This document shows, in pieces, positions 44,976 to 58,767 of a stretch of DNA of 64,000 nucleotides. The notes under the pieces were generated by a model. The model was given only the letters and a program-made list of their open reading frames with translations, made no database searches and was not told where the DNA came from. The stretch covers positions 23,872,810 to 23,936,809 of the forward strand of contig NC_092096.1 in the NCBI RefSeq assembly GCF_045679555.1, in the 5' to 3' direction. The number at the start of each line of letters is the position of its first letter. The stretch's first letter is position 1. Origin of the DNA: Salvelinus alpinus (taxonomy: Eukaryota; Chordata; Actinopteri; Salmoniformes; Salmonidae). The translations under genes were made by a program, and so were the position numbers.

Positions 44976-46727
44976 ACATTTACATTTACATTTAAGTCAT
45001 TTAGCAGACGCTCTTATCCAGAGCGACTTACAAGTTGGTGCATTCACCTTATGATATCCAGTGGAACAACCACTTTACAATAGTGCATCTAACTCTTTTA
45101 AGGGGGGGGGGGTTAGAAGGATTACTTTATCCTATCCTAGGTATTCCTTAAAGAGGTGGTGTTTCAGGTGTTTCCGGAAGGTGGTGATTGACTCCGCTGA
45201 CCTGGCGTCGTGGGGGAGTTTGTTCCACCATTGGGGTGCCAGAGCAGCGAACAGTTTTGACTGGGCTGAGCGGGAGCTGTACTTCCTCAGAGGTAGTGAG
45301 GCGAGCAGGCCAGAGGTGGATGAACGCAGTGCCCTTGTTTGGGTGTAGGGCCTGATCAGAGCCTGAAGGTACGGAGGTGCCGTTCCCCTCACAGCTCCGT
45401 AGGCAAGCACCATGGTCTTGTAGCGGATGCGAGCTTCAACTGGAAGCCAGTGGAGAGAGCGGAGGAGCGGGGTGACGTGAGAGAACTTGGGAAGGTTGAA
45501 CACCAGACGGGCTGCGGCGTTCTGGATGAATTGTAGGGGTTTAATGGCACAGGCAGGGAGCCCAGCCAACAGCGAGTTGCAGTAATCCAGACGGGAGATG
45601 ACAAGTGCCTGGATTAGGACCTGCGCCGCTTCCTGTGTGAGGCAGGGTCGTACTCTGCGAATGTTGTAGAGCATGAACCTACAGGAACGGGTCACCGCCT
45701 TGATGTTAGTTGAGAACGACAGGGTGTTGTCCAGGATCACGCCAATGTTCTTAGCGCTCTGGGAGGAGGACACAATGGAGTTGTCAACCGTGATGGCGAG
45801 ATCATGGAACGGGCAGTCCTTCCCCGGGAGGAAGAGCAGCTCCGTCTTGCCGAGGTTCAGCTTGAGGTGGTGATCCGTCATCCACACTGATATGTCTGCC
45901 AGACATGCAGAGATGCGATTCGCCACCTGGATATCAGAAGGGGGAAAGGAGAAAATTAATTGTGTGTCGTCTGCATAGCAATGATAGGAGAGACCATGTG
46001 AGGATATGACAGAGCCAAGTGACTTGGTGTATAGCGAGAATAGGAGAGGGCCTAGAACAGAGCCCTGGGGGACACCAGTGGTGAGAGCACGTGGTGCGGA
46101 GACAGATTCTCGCCACGCCACCTGGTAGGAGCGACCTGTCAGGTAGGACGCAATCCAAGCGTGGGCCGCGCCGGAGATGCCCAACTCGGAGAGGGTGGAG
46201 AGGAGGATCTGATGGTTCACAGTATCAAAGGCAGCCGATAGGTCTAGAAGGATGAGAGCAGAGGAGAGAGAGTTAGCTTTAGCAGTGCGGAGCGCCTCCG
46301 TGACACAGAGAAGAGCAGTCTCAGTTGAATGACTAGTCTTGAAACCTGACTGATTTGGATCAAGAAGGTCATTCTGAGAGAGATAGCAGGAGAGCTGGCC
46401 AAGGACGGCACGTTCAAGAGTTTTGGAGAGAAAAGAAAGAAGGGATACTGGTCTGTAGTTGTTGACATCGGAGGGATCGAGTGTAGGTTTTTTCAGAAGG
46501 GGTGCAACTCTCGCTCTCTTGAAGGCGGAAGGGACGTAGCCAGCGGTCAAGGATGAGTTGATGAGCGAGGTGAGGTAAGGGAGAAGGTCTCCGGAAATGG
46601 TCTGGAGAAGAGAGGAGGGGATAGGGTCAAGCGGGCAGGTTGTTGGGCGGCCGGCCGTCACAAGACGCGAGATTTCATCTGGAGAGAGAGGGGAGAAAGA
46701 GGTCAAAGCACAGGGTAGGTCAAAGCA
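44976..46727 (-). mobile_element. L2-type LINE, 5'-truncated, inserted in the 25-bp array
   Basis: The 3' end at the left is acatttacatttacatttaa followed by gtcatttagcagacgctctt, the classic fish L2 tail with short repeats. The 5' end stops at 46727, in the reverse transcriptase. ccct at 44972-44975 and at 46728-46731 flank it; joining the sides there restores an uninterrupted array unit. Confidence 0.93.
45132..46706 (-). CDS. L2-type LINE reverse transcriptase (C-terminal 524 residues, open)
   Basis: The frame runs without a stop through the reverse transcriptase. It includes NNYRPVSLLSFLSKTLER, LILLDLSAAFDTVNHQ (motif A Asp), TTGVPQGSVLGPLLF, YHCYADDTQLIF (motif C, catalytic Asp pair) and NIGVILDNTLSF. 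It ends with the typical C-terminal block FRKHLKHHLFKEYLG. The upstream endonuclease is missing because the element is 5'-truncated, so it cannot be autonomous. The open frame over 1.5 kb points to a young insertion. It is antisense to exoc4 in intron 6. The frame continues past its first Met, so the Met is not a real start. Confidence 0.92.
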   Translation of the reverse strand: MTSFSPLSPDEISRLVTAGRPTTCPLDPIPSSLLQTISGDLLPYLTSLINSSLTAGYVPSAFKRARVAPLLKKPTLDPSDVNNYRPVSLLSFLSKTLERAVLGQLSCYLSQNDLLDPNQSGFKTSHSTETALLCVTEALRTAKANSLSSALILLDLSAAFDTVNHQILLSTLSELGISGAAHAWIASYLTGRSYQVAWRESVSAPRALTTGVPQGSVLGPLLFSLYTKSLGSVISSHGLSYHCYADDTQLIFSFPPSDIQVANRISACLADISVWMTDHHLKLNLGKTELLFLPGKDCPFHDLAITVDNSIVSSSQSAKNIGVILDNTLSFSTNIKAVTRSCRFMLYNIRRVRPCLTQEAAQVLIQALVISRLDYCNSLLAGLPACAIKPLQFIQNAAARLVFNLPKFSHVTPLLRSLHWLPVEARIRYKTMVLAYGAVRGTAPPYLQALIRPYTQTRALRSSTSGLLASLPLRKYSSRSAQSKLFAALAPQWWNKLPHDARSAESITTFRKHLKHHLFKEYLG

Positions 46728-47534
46728 CCCTCTCCTCAGCCTCCTCTGTTCTCCTTCTCCTCATTCTCCTCTGTTCTCCCTCTCCTCAGCCTCCTCTGTT
46801 CTCCTTCTCCTCATTCTCCTCTGTTCTCCCTCTCCTCAGCCTCCTCTGTTCACCCTCTCCTCAGCCTCCTCTGTTCTCCATCTCCTCAGCCTCCTCTGTT
46901 CTCCCTCTCCTCAGCCTCCTCTGTTCTCCTTCTCCTCATTCTCCTCTGTTCTCCCTCTCCTCAGCCTCCTCTGTTCACCCTCTCCTCAGCCTCCTCTGTT
47001 CACCCTCTCCTCAGCCTCCTCTGTTCTCCCTCTCAACAGCCTCCTCTGTTCTCCATCTCCTCAGCCTTCTCTGTTCATCCTCTCCTCAGCCTCCTCTGTT
47101 CTCCCTCTCCTCATTCTCCTCTCTTCTCCCTCTCCTCAGCCTCCTCTGTTCCTCATCTCCTCAGCCTCCTCTGTTCTCCCTCTCCTCAGCCTCCTCTGTT
47201 CTCCCTCTCCTCAGCCTCCTCTGTTCTCCCTCTCAACAGCCTCCTCTGTTCACCCTCTCCTCATTCTCCTCTGTTCTCCCTCTCAACAGCCTCCTCTGTT
47301 CTCCATCTCCTCAGCCTCCTATGTTCTCCCTCTCCTCATTCTCCTCTGTTCTCCCTCTCAACAGCCTCCTCTGTTCTCCCTCTCCTCAGCCTCCTCTGTT
47401 CTCCCTCTCAACAGCCTCCTCTGTTCTCCCTCTCCTCATTCTCCTCTGTTCTCCCTCTCCTCAGCCTCCTCTGTTCTCCATCTCCTCAGTCTCCTCTGTT
47501 CTCCATCTCCTCAGCCTCCTCTGTTCTCCATCTC
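46728..47534. repeat. 25-bp pyrimidine minisatellite, right part (about 32 copies)
   Basis: The same unit and variants as 43797-44975, in the same orientation and register. Frames of 330 and 353 codons that start in the LINE flank are by-products. Confidence 0.96.
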
Positions 47535-48060
47535 CCTGTGCGTTCATTGCAAGCTGTTTCACTGTTTTCTCCTCCACCTCTATTGTACCCCATTGGATCA
47601 ATTCCAGCTGTTTCCCCGCACGTTATTCATAACTCCCTCATTTAAGGAAATGGAGTAATCCAAAAAGCCAAGACCCAGCCTCTGCTTTTTCCCTCAGCAT
47701 TCATTCACTCCGCAGAAAAAAAACAGGAAAGCAAAATATACTGGAAGAGAAGGGATATAATGACGGCACTTAAGAAAGCACTTACCTTCAGCTGAGATGA
47801 ACACTTGTTTTTTTTTGGCCCCCATTTCTCTAGTTTTCTCTCCGTCTGTTTTCACAGTGTCTGTGTGTGTAACTTGTGCCCTCTAAACCTAGCCGTTCTC
47901 CACGTTTCAAGAGGTGGTCGTTGGTTCACCTGTCCTGAAGCATTGTGGCTACTGGGTTTAGGTTAGTGCTGAGGCCTTGGCTGCATTTCATTCCAGAATG
48001 GTTATCTCCCTCTCCTCTTTCCTAGTTGTTTACTCCCCTTCATGGATCTGACACGACTGG
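47535..48060 (+). other. Intron 6 between two arrays
   Basis: Unique-looking intron sequence; I see no exon or element. Confidence 0.55.
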
Positions 48061-48061
48061 A

Positions 48062-51000
48062 TAGGTGAAGGCAATATGGAGGAAAATAGGTAGAGTTTTA
48101 ACTGACACCTACCCAGTTAGTCAATATGGAGGAAACTAGGTAGAGTTTTAACTAACACCTACCCAGTTAGTCAATATGGAGGAAACTAGGTAGAGTTTTA
48201 ACTAACACCTACCCAGTTAGTCAATATGGAGGAAACTAGGTAGTTTTAACTAGCACCTACCCAGTTAGTCAATATGGAGGAAACTAGGTAGTTTTAACTA
48301 GCACCTACCCAGTTAGTCAATATGGAGGAAACTAGGTAGTTTTAACTAGCACCTACCCAGTTAGTCAATATGGAGGAAACTAGGTAGTTTTAACTAGCAC
48401 CTACCCAGTTAGTCATTATGTAGGAAACTAGGTAGTTTTAACTAGCACCTACCCAGTTAGTCAATATGGAGGAAACTAGGTAGTTTTAACTAACACCTAC
48501 CCAGTTAGTCATTATGTAGGAAACTAGGTAGTTTTAACTAGCACCTACCCAGTTAGTCAATATGGAGGAAACTAGGTAGAGTTTTAACACCTACCCAGTT
48601 AGTCATTATGTAGGAAACTAGGTAGTTTTAACTGACACCTACCCAGTTAGTCAATATGGAGGAAACTAGGTAGAGTTTTAACACCTACCCAGTTAGTCAT
48701 TATGGAGGAAACTAGGTAGAGTTTTAACTAACACCTACCCAGTTAGTCATTATGTAGGAAACTAGGTAGTTTTAACTAACACCTACCCAGTTAGTCAATA
48801 TGGAGGAAACTAGGTAGTTTTAACTAACACCTACCCAGTTAGTCATTATGTAGGAAACTAGGTAGTTTTAACTAACACCTAACCAGTTAGTCATTATGGA
48901 GGAAACTAGGTAGTTTTAACTAACACCTACCCAGTTAGTCATTATGGAGGAAACTAGGTAGTTTTAACTGACACCTACCCAGTTAGTCATTATGGAGGAA
49001 ACTAGGTATAGTTTTAACACCTACCCAGTTAGTCATTATGGAGGAAACTAGGTAGTTTTAACTAACACCTACCCAGTTAGTCAATATGGAGGAAACTAGG
49101 TAGAGTTTTAACACCTACCCAGTTAGTCATTATGGAGGAAACTAGGTAGAGTTTTAACACCTACCCAGTTAGTCAATATGGAGGAAACTAGGTAGAGTTT
49201 TAACACCTACCCAGTTAGTCATTATGGAGGAAACTAGGTAGAGTTTTAACACCTACCCAGTTAGTCAATATGGAGGAAACTAGGTAGAGTTTTAACACCT
49301 ACCCAGTTAGTCAATATGGAGGAAACTAGGTAGAGTTTTAACACCTACCCAGTTAGTCATTATGGAGGAAACTAGGTAGAGTTTTAACACCTACCCAGTT
49401 AGTCAATATGGAGGAAACTAGGTAGAGTTTTAACTAACACCTACCCAGTTAGTCATTATGGAGGAAACTAGGTAGTTTTAACTAGCACCTACCCAGTTAG
49501 TCAATATGGAGGAAACTAGGTAGAGTTTTAACTGACACCTACCCAGTTAGTCATTATGGAGGAAACTAGGTAGAGTTTTAACTAACACCTACCCAGTTAG
49601 TCAATATGGAGGAAACTAGGTAGAGTTTTAACTGACACCTACCCAGTTAGTCATTATGGAGGAAACTAGGTAGAGTTTTAACTAACACCTACCCAGTTAT
49701 TCAATATGGAGGAAACTAGGTAGTTTTAACACCTACCCAGTTAGTCAATATGGAGGAAACTAGGTAGAGTTTTAACACCTACCCAGTTAGTCAATATGGA
49801 GGAAACTAGGTAGAGTTTTAACACCTACCCAGTTAGTCATTATGGAGGAAACTAGGTAGAGTTTTAACACCTACCCAGTTAGTCAATATGGAGGAAACTA
49901 GGTAGAGTTTTAACTGACACCTACCCAGTTAGTCAATATGGAGGAAACTAGGTAGAGTTTTAACTAACACCTACCCAGTTAGTCATTATGTAGGAAACTA
50001 GGTAGTTTTAACTGACACCTACCCAGTTAGTCAATATGGAGGAAACTAGGTAGAGTTTTAACACCTACCCAGTTAGTCAATATGGAGGAAACTAGGTAGA
50101 GTTTTAACTGACACCTACCCAGTTAGTCAATATGGAGGAAACTAGGTAGAGTTTTAACTGACACCTACCCAGTTAGTCATTATGGAGGAAACTAGGTAGA
50201 GTTTTAACTGACACCTACCCAGTTAGTCAATATGGAGGAAACTAGGTAGAGTTTTAACACCTACCCAGTTAGTCATTATGGAGGAAACTAGGTAGAGTTT
50301 TAACACCTACCCAGTTAGTCAATATGGAGGAAACTAGGTAGAGTTTTAACACCTACCCAGTTAGTCAATATGGAGGAAACTAGGTAGAGTTTTAACACCT
50401 ACCCAGTTAGTCAATATGGAGGAAACTAGGTAGTTTTAACTAGCACCTACCCAGTTAGTCAATATGGAGGAAACTAGGTAGTTTTAACTAACACCTACCC
50501 AGTTAGTCATTATGGAGGAAACTAGGTAGTTGTAACACCTACCCAGTTAGTCAATATGGAGGAAACTAGGTAGTTTTACCTGACACCTACCCAGTTAGTC
50601 ATTATGGAGGAAACTAGGTAGTTGTAACACCTACCCAGTTAGTCAATATGGAGGAAACTAGGTAGAGTTTTAACACCTACCCAGTTAGTCATTATGGAGG
50701 AAACTAGGTAGAGTTTTAACTAACACCTACCCAGTTAGTCAATATGGAGGAAACTAGGTAGAGTTTTAACTGACACCTACCCAGTTAGTCATTATGGAGG
50801 AAACTAGGTAGTTTTAACACCTACCCAGTTAGTCAATATGGAGGAAACTAGGTAGAGTTTTAACTGACACCTACCCAGTTAGTCATTATGGAGGAAACTA
50901 GGTAGAGTTTTAACACCTACCCAGTTAGTCAATATGGAGGAAACTAGGTAGAGTTTTAACACCTACCCAGTTAGTCAATATGGAGGAAACTAGGTAGAGT

Positions 51001-52990
51001 TTTAACTAACACCTACCCAGTTAGTCATTATGGAGGAAACTAGGTAGTTTTAACTAGCACCTACCCAGTTAGTCAATATGGAGGAAACTAGGTAGTTTTA
51101 ACTAACACCTACCCAGTTAGTCATTATGGAGGAAACTAGGTAGAGTTTTAACACCTACCCAGTTAGTCAATATGGAGGAAACTAGGTAGAGTTTTAACTG
51201 ACACCTACCCAGTTAGTCAATATGGAGGAAACTAGGTAGAGTTTTAACTAACACCTACCCAGTTAGTCAATATGGAGGAAACTAGGTAGAGTTTTAACTA
51301 ACACCTACCCAGTTAGTCAATATGGAGGAAACTAGGTAGAGTTTTAACTGACACCTACCCAGTTAGTCAATATGGAGGAAACTAGGTAGAGTTTTAACTA
51401 ACACCTACCCAGTTAGTCAATATGGAGGAAACTAGGTAGAGTTTTAACTGACACCTACCCAGTTAGTCATTATGGAGGAAACTAGGTAGAGTTTTAACTG
51501 ACACCTACCCAGTTAGTCAATATGGAGGAAACTAGGTAGAGTTTTAACTAACACCTACCCAGTTAGTCAATATGGAGGAAACTAGGTAGAGTTTTAACAC
51601 CTACCCAGTTAGTCAATATGGAGGAAACTAGGTAGTTTTAACTGACACCTACCCAGTTAGTCATTATGGAGGAAACTAGGTAGAGTTTTAACACCTACCC
51701 AGTTAGTCATTATGGAGGAAACTAGGTAGTTTTAACACCTACCCAGTTAGTCATTATGGAGGAAACTAGGTAGTTTTAACACCTACCCAGTTAGTCATTA
51801 TGGAGGAAACTAGGTAGTTTTAACTAAGACCTAACCAGTTAGTCATTATGGAGGAAACTAGGTAGTTTTAACACCTGCCCAGTTAGTCATTATGGAGGAA
51901 ACTAGGTAGTTTTAACTAACACCTACCCAGTTAGTCATTATGGAGGAAACTAGGTAGTTTTAACTGACACCTAACCAGTTAGTCATTATGGAGGAAACTA
52001 GGTAGAGTTTTAACTAACACCTACCCAGTTAGTCAATATGGAGGAAACTAGGTAGAGTTTTAACTAACACCTACCCAGTTAGTCAATATGGAGGAAACTA
52101 GGTAGAGTTTTAACTGACACCTACCCAGTTAGTCAATATGGAGGAAACTAGGTAGAGTTTTAACACCTACCCAGTTAGTCAATATGGAGGAAACTAGGTA
52201 GAGTTTTAACACCTACCCATTTAGTCATTATGGAGGAAACTAGGTAGAGTTTTAACACCTACCCAGTTAGTCAATATGTAGGAAACTAGGTAGTTTTAAC
52301 TGACACCTACCCAGTTAGTCATTATGTAGGAAACTAGGTAGAGTTTTAACTGACACCTACCCAGTTAGTCATTATGGAGGAAACTAGGTAGTTTTAACAC
52401 CTACCCAGTTAGTCAATATGTAGGAAACTAGGTAGTTTTAACTGACACCTACCCAGTTAGTCATTATGGAGGAAACTAGGTAGAGTTTTAACACCTACCC
52501 AGTTAGTCATTATGTAGGAAACTAGGTAGTTTTAACTGACACCTACCCAGTTAGTCATTATGGAGGAAACTAGGTAGAGTTTTAACTAACACCTACCCAG
52601 TTAGTCAATATGGAGGAAACTAGGTAGAGTTTTAACTGACACCTACCCAGTTAGTCAATATGGAGGAAACTAGGTAGAGTTTTAACACCTACCCAGTTAG
52701 TCAATATGGAGGAAACTAGGTAGAGTTTTAACTGACACCTACCCAGTTAGTCATTATGGAGGAAACTAGGTAGTTTTAACTGACACCTACCCAGTTAGTC
52801 AATATGGAGGAAACTAGGTAGAGTTTTAACTGACACCTACCCAGTTAGTCAATATGGAGGAAACTAGGTAGTTTTAACTGACACCTACCCAGTTAGTCAA
52901 TATGGAGGAAACTAGGTAGTTTTAACTAACACCTACCCAGTTAGTCAATATGGAGGAAACTAGGTAGTTTTAACACCTACCCAGTTAGTC
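48062..52990. repeat. 44-50-bp minisatellite, about 100 copies
   Basis: The unit includes gtcaatatggaggaaactag, gtagagttttaactgacacc and tacccagtta. Units vary in length by loss of 'ag' (gtagttttaac) and/or the four bases before 'cacc' (ttttaacacc), giving 50, 48, 46 and 44 bp. Base variants are tcaata/tcatta and atggagg/atgtagg. All frames contain frequent stops. It covers a third of intron 6. Confidence 0.97.
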
Positions 52991-54086
<1,096 letters not shown>

Positions 54087-54201
54087 TGACCTGGCACAGT
54101 CACTTAGCGTAATGGTTCCCGTGAAGACACTACAGGCGACAATAAATAACATTCTCCTGGGTGAGTTAGGGTCCCAGCTAGCCCACCTCACACTGCATGC
54201 T

Positions 54202-54204
<3 letters not shown>

Positions 54205-54278
<74 letters not shown>
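54205..54278. repeat. (CA)n microsatellite
   Basis: Uninterrupted (AC)n, 120 bp after the (GT)n tract at 53975. Confidence 0.95.
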
Positions 54279-54279
<1 letters not shown>

Positions 54280-54635
54280 TCTCTTTCACTCAACACACAC
54301 ATATGTATTAACACACAGACTCATTCACACTTAAACACATACACACACACACCCTGAATGACCGCTTGACCGCAGTGCGTGATCCCTCCTCGCTCCGGAG
54401 CCCCTCTCTCTGCCGTCCATCACCTGGGTGTCCGTGTGTTCCATCCTTCTGGGAAATAAGGAGCAGGATTTCAGGGAATTGAGAAGATCTATTAGAATGG
54501 CCTGCTGTGTGAGATAATGAGGCGAATGGGGCTCTCTCTCTCCTTCTCTGCTCTGTAAAACCAGAGATTCATCACATCGAACGAGGAATGAGGGAAGAGA
54601 ACAGGTGAAAGGTCAGAACCTGGTGGGGGGGCTGT

Positions 54636-54753
<118 letters not shown>

Positions 54754-54774
54754 TGTGTGATGTGCATGTGTGTG

Positions 54775-55445
54775 TGTGCCTGTCCCTAACCATTCATAAC
54801 ATACACTCTCCCTGTCTGCCTGTCCCTAACATACTCCCTCCCTCCCTCTCTGTCTGTCCCTAACCATTCATAACATACACCCACCCTGTCTGTCTGTCCC
54901 TAACCATTCATAACATACACCCACCCTGTCTGTCTGTCCCTAACATACTCCCTCCCTCCCTGTCTGTCTGTCCATAACATACTCCCTCCCTCCCTGTCTG
55001 TCCCTAACATACTCCCTCCCTCCCTGTCTGTCTGTCCCTAACATACTCCCTCCCTCCCTGTCTGTCTGTCCCTAACCATTCATAACATACACCCACCCTG
55101 TCTGTCTGTCCCTAACATACTCCCTCCCTACACCCACCCTGTCTGTCTGTCCCTAACATACTCCCTCCCTCCCTGTCTGTCTGTCCATAACATACTCCCT
55201 CCCTCCCTGTCTGTCCCTAACATACTCCCTCCCTCCCTGTCTGTCTGTCCCTAACATACTCCCTCCCTCCCTGTCTGTCTGTCCCTAACATACTCCCTCC
55301 CACCCTGTCTGTCTGTCCCTAACATACTCCCTCCCTCCCTGTCTGTCTGTCCATAACATACTCCATTCCTGTCTGCCTGTCCCTAACCATTCATAACATA
55401 CTCCCTGTCTGTCTGTCTGTCTCTAAACGTTCATAACATCCTCCC
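54775..55445. repeat. Degenerate 33-bp array (tccctgtctgtctgtcccta)
   Basis: The unit tccctccctgtctgtctgtc plus cctaacatactcc repeats with insertions of 'accattcataacatacaccc'. About 18 units of variable length. Confidence 0.88.
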
Positions 55446-56951
55446 TCCCTGTCTACCAGTCTAGTGATGGACTACCAACCAAACACCCTCCATCCATCTC
55501 TCTTTCTCACATCCTTCATTTTCCCCCACCCAATATTTTTTTATGTAACATTCGTCTAAAGTTTAAAAAGGTAGGCGAAGATCCCATGTCTCTCCCGAAC
55601 TCACTCAGTCATTCACTCACTCTTCATTCCACACAGTACCTCCTCTGGTGTATACGTACCGTTCAGATCCGGCACGGGGTTTAACCCAACCTTCCTCAGT
55701 AAATAAAGTCAGAAGTGTCCCCACATCCCTGAAAACAAAAGACCACCAGATGTGTGTGAGTCCTAGTGGAACCAGAGACTTTGACAGATGCTGCTAATTG
55801 TAGTCAGAGCCAGCTGCCTCTGTGCGACTGGGGAAGCACTCTGCCAGTACCTCCACTGTTCTTTTCAACCGCTCAGCCTAAACCAGCTACCCGGATGAGG
55901 CTCCTTTTGTCTGCCGATTGAAGTAGATTTATGAATGTTTATTAAGTTAATGAATTCTAATTGTTGCTGAGGCAGGTTGGTTAACGCCACATGTACAAAG
56001 CCTTATCTGGCCTGAGAAGACTCTAAACTGAAAGCTAATGCCTGGCTCGGTGGGCTGACGGCTTCTCTTCAGTACCTGTTGGGTCACTTTTCCTCTCTAG
56101 GCTCTAGTGTTGTATATTTCAGGTCAGAATACAGTATGCTTAGAGAGAATGCTTACATTGTTAAATACTTCTCCTCAGATATGTAGTACCTTACTACAAC
56201 GAACTGCTTCACTCCTGTTCCAACAGATATATGCACTTAACCAACCACAATTAAAAGAACACTTATTGAATTTTCCCTCTTTACATTGAAAGATTGGTCC
56301 TTGTGTGGACTGGTGGAGGCTGAAGTACTCTACTAACGAGCAGGTTTGAATCAGAAATATAAATTCATGATTTAGCTTTAGCATTGAGCTGAGGTCAGAA
56401 TGGTTTTGACTACTATGCATTAGCTTGTCCGTTAGTAGTCAATTATTGAATGCGAGTCAATGAGAGTAGAGAGGAGCTTTTAGACCTGCAGGCTGACAGG
56501 AGTGGTGCTGCCTTGGAGAGACCTCCTGATGGTCCACCATCAGTGGTCCAGGATCAGTTGTCTGTTCTAACTCTACACCTGTGTGTGCCTCACAATACAA
56601 CTGACCTGGGATGAACGGATAAGAACAGTTTGAATTGCTGTTCGAATATCAACCCTCTTCCCTTCCTTAACGTAATCACTCTAACACTGAGGTGAAACCC
56701 TAGCAAGGAAGAAAGGATGCATTTGAAAGGAATTCAAACTGGGCCTTAGTACCTGCTGCATCTTAGGGCCCTGTTCCAATACTCTTCAAATGTATCATTC
56801 CTTTCCTCCCTTGAAGTAATTTCAGAAGGAAGGAAGGAGGCATTATGAGTAATCTAACGGGGCCAATGTTTGGGCTGTGTATCACAGCTTCTTCACCTGT
56901 TGTCCCACCAGCCGTCCTCACCACATCCTCTATCTCTGCTGCCCTCTGCAG
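55446..56951 (+). other. End of intron 6
   Basis: Intron sequence with no exon other than exon 7 at its end. A short stretch near 56690-56840 (ggaaggaggc, gaattcaaactgggcc) weakly resembles 42860-43040. Frames at 56107-56420 are unsupported. Confidence 0.5.
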
Positions 56952-57126
56952 GCTGCTGCTGGAACTGCTGGAGCTGCTGTTTGACAAGTTCAACGCGGTG
57001 GCTGCGGCCCACAGTGTGGTGCTGGCCCACCTGCAGCAGATCGTGGTGTCCCCCAACGGAGCCCAGGAGGGCATCAAGCTCTATGAACAAGCCGACGTCT
57101 CTGCTAAGATCCAGACCGTGCTCCAG
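56952..57126 (+). CDS. exoc4: exoc4 exon 7 (residues 339-397)
   Basis: The acceptor is ccctctgcag|G, completing Arg339. The exon reads [20 protein letters not shown], then [20 protein letters not shown] and [18 protein letters not shown] before the donor CAG|GTCAGT in phase 0. The first half matches vertebrate Sec8 nearly residue for residue. The following exon, expected to begin near MLLTEYLDMK in the family, is not in the remaining 6.9 kb, so intron 7 runs off the window. Confidence 0.95.
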
Positions 57127-57177
57127 GTCAGTTCAAGTTTAAAATGTTTTGAATCCATCACAGTCCCGAATCCCTGC

Positions 57178-57179
<2 letters not shown>

Positions 57180-57255
<76 letters not shown>
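57180..57255. repeat. (CA)n microsatellite just after exon 7
   Basis: About 76 bp of (AC)n, starting 53 bp after the exon 7 donor. Confidence 0.95.
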
Positions 57256-57257
<2 letters not shown>

Positions 57258-57344
57258 TAAAAAATATCAACAAAGATCCATCTGCCGTTCTGTGTATCCA
57301 TAAAGATTCACGGATGATTTGGCAGCAGATGATTTGCACACGTG

Positions 57345-57784
57345 GTTAAACCTTTAGACTGTGAAAGCATAGATTAGGCTTCCATGAGCAAGAATGATCC
57401 CACATGATGCAACTAGGAGAGACAAGACTCACTGTTCTGACATGAACTACAATGACAAGAACAGATATAGCTTTACCTTTAGTGACAAATCTTTACTAAT
57501 GCTGATTGACTATTTACTGTACACGTTCATTGTAGAAATCAATCTGGTTCTTCATATGCGGGCCGGGGGGTGTGTGACTGTGACAGCATGTCGTATCCAT
57601 AGCAGGAGGGATGTAGGCTAATTCCTTGAGAGAATGCTGTACACTCTGTGTGTGTTGTGCATCCATCTATGAATGTTTCACCCAACACTCGTTTGTGCAG
57701 CCAGTCAATGTCTATACACAAACGTGTGCACGGACCACGCTGGCACGCGCAAGTACACACAGTTGTATAAAAAAAAACACATTG

Positions 57785-57785
<1 letters not shown>
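57345..57785 (-). repeat. Intron 7 segment, copy A (minus sense)
   Basis: Matches the reverse complement of 59945-60415 closely, with internal indels: copy C has about 90 extra bases at 60004-60092 and a further 11 bases near 60135. On the minus strand both contain a frame ending ...CYGYDMLSQSHTPRPAYEEPD-stop (stop at 57539 in A). A (CA)n lies at its left in minus sense (57788-57862). Confidence 0.85.

Positions 57786-57787
<2 letters not shown>

Positions 57788-57862
<75 letters not shown>
57788..57862. repeat. (CA)n microsatellite
   Basis: About 75 bp of (AC)n after an A-rich run, at the edge of copy A. Confidence 0.95.
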
Positions 57863-57865
<3 letters not shown>

Positions 57866-58609
57866 TATTTAAACACACACAAGCACACACAAAAACTATC
57901 TCCCATAGTCTAGTCAGTGAGTGCTGGGGGTGCCTGACTTACATGGGCATTCCTCAGGGATCTGTCATAGGTTACTTCCAAACAGCTGCTCATCTCCTCA
58001 GCCAATCAGACGGGAGCAGAGAGCAAACACAGTGCAGCCGACACGCACCAATTAAAGGACTGCAATTAAACCAGGCAATCAGGGGAAGTGTCTTTTCCTG
58101 TGTGTGTCACAACTAAAATCAACCCCACTGTATTATTTGTATTTTTTTCTATTCCTAATCTGACACGATGATGAAATCCATAGCGCTTGATTTCTTCCAT
58201 CGCGTTCTAAGACATAAGCATGTGTGTAGGTGGACACATTTCAGAGTGTAGTGAAGTGTTGAAACGAGGGGAAGGATGAGAACGGAACACAGGTCTGATG
58301 ATGAAACGGAGGAGCCAGAGGGGACGCTGGCTCGGGAACAGCCAGTTACACTGGGGAAGCGTTCCAGTAACGTGTAGCTAGCTTTCCCCTGTGGAGAGAG
58401 TCATTGTGAGGTGTAGCTCCAGGGTATTATCCCGTCACACATGTGAGTGATGGCTGGGCTCCAGCTTGAGCTCTGAGCATTAAAGAGCCTACAGTCAAAC
58501 TACAGATGGAGGAGTGAGGATCCACATCATGGTTCTAGGACTGGTTTTCTAGATATGGTCTCTGACTGCTCACTCCAGACCAGTCTGCTGCCATGTAGCT
58601 TGGTCTGTA

Positions 58610-58767
58610 TGGATTAGGCTTCCAGTGACACAAACCCATATAGCCTTACCTTTAGTGACCACAATCTTTACTAATGTGGATTGACTATTTACTGTACACG
58701 TTCATTGTAAAAATCAATCTGGTTTCTTTATATGCAGCCCAGAGCTGTGTGTAGGACTGTGAAAGCA

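Noticed and set aside
45132..46706. 524-codon minus frame as a host gene
   Set aside because: It has LINE reverse transcriptase motifs, an L2-type 3' tail and target duplication; it is a retrotransposon.
43712..47658. Ser/Leu/Pro-rich frames of 330-427 codons
   Set aside because: 25-bp pyrimidine array; two frames are equally open and run over the LINE border.
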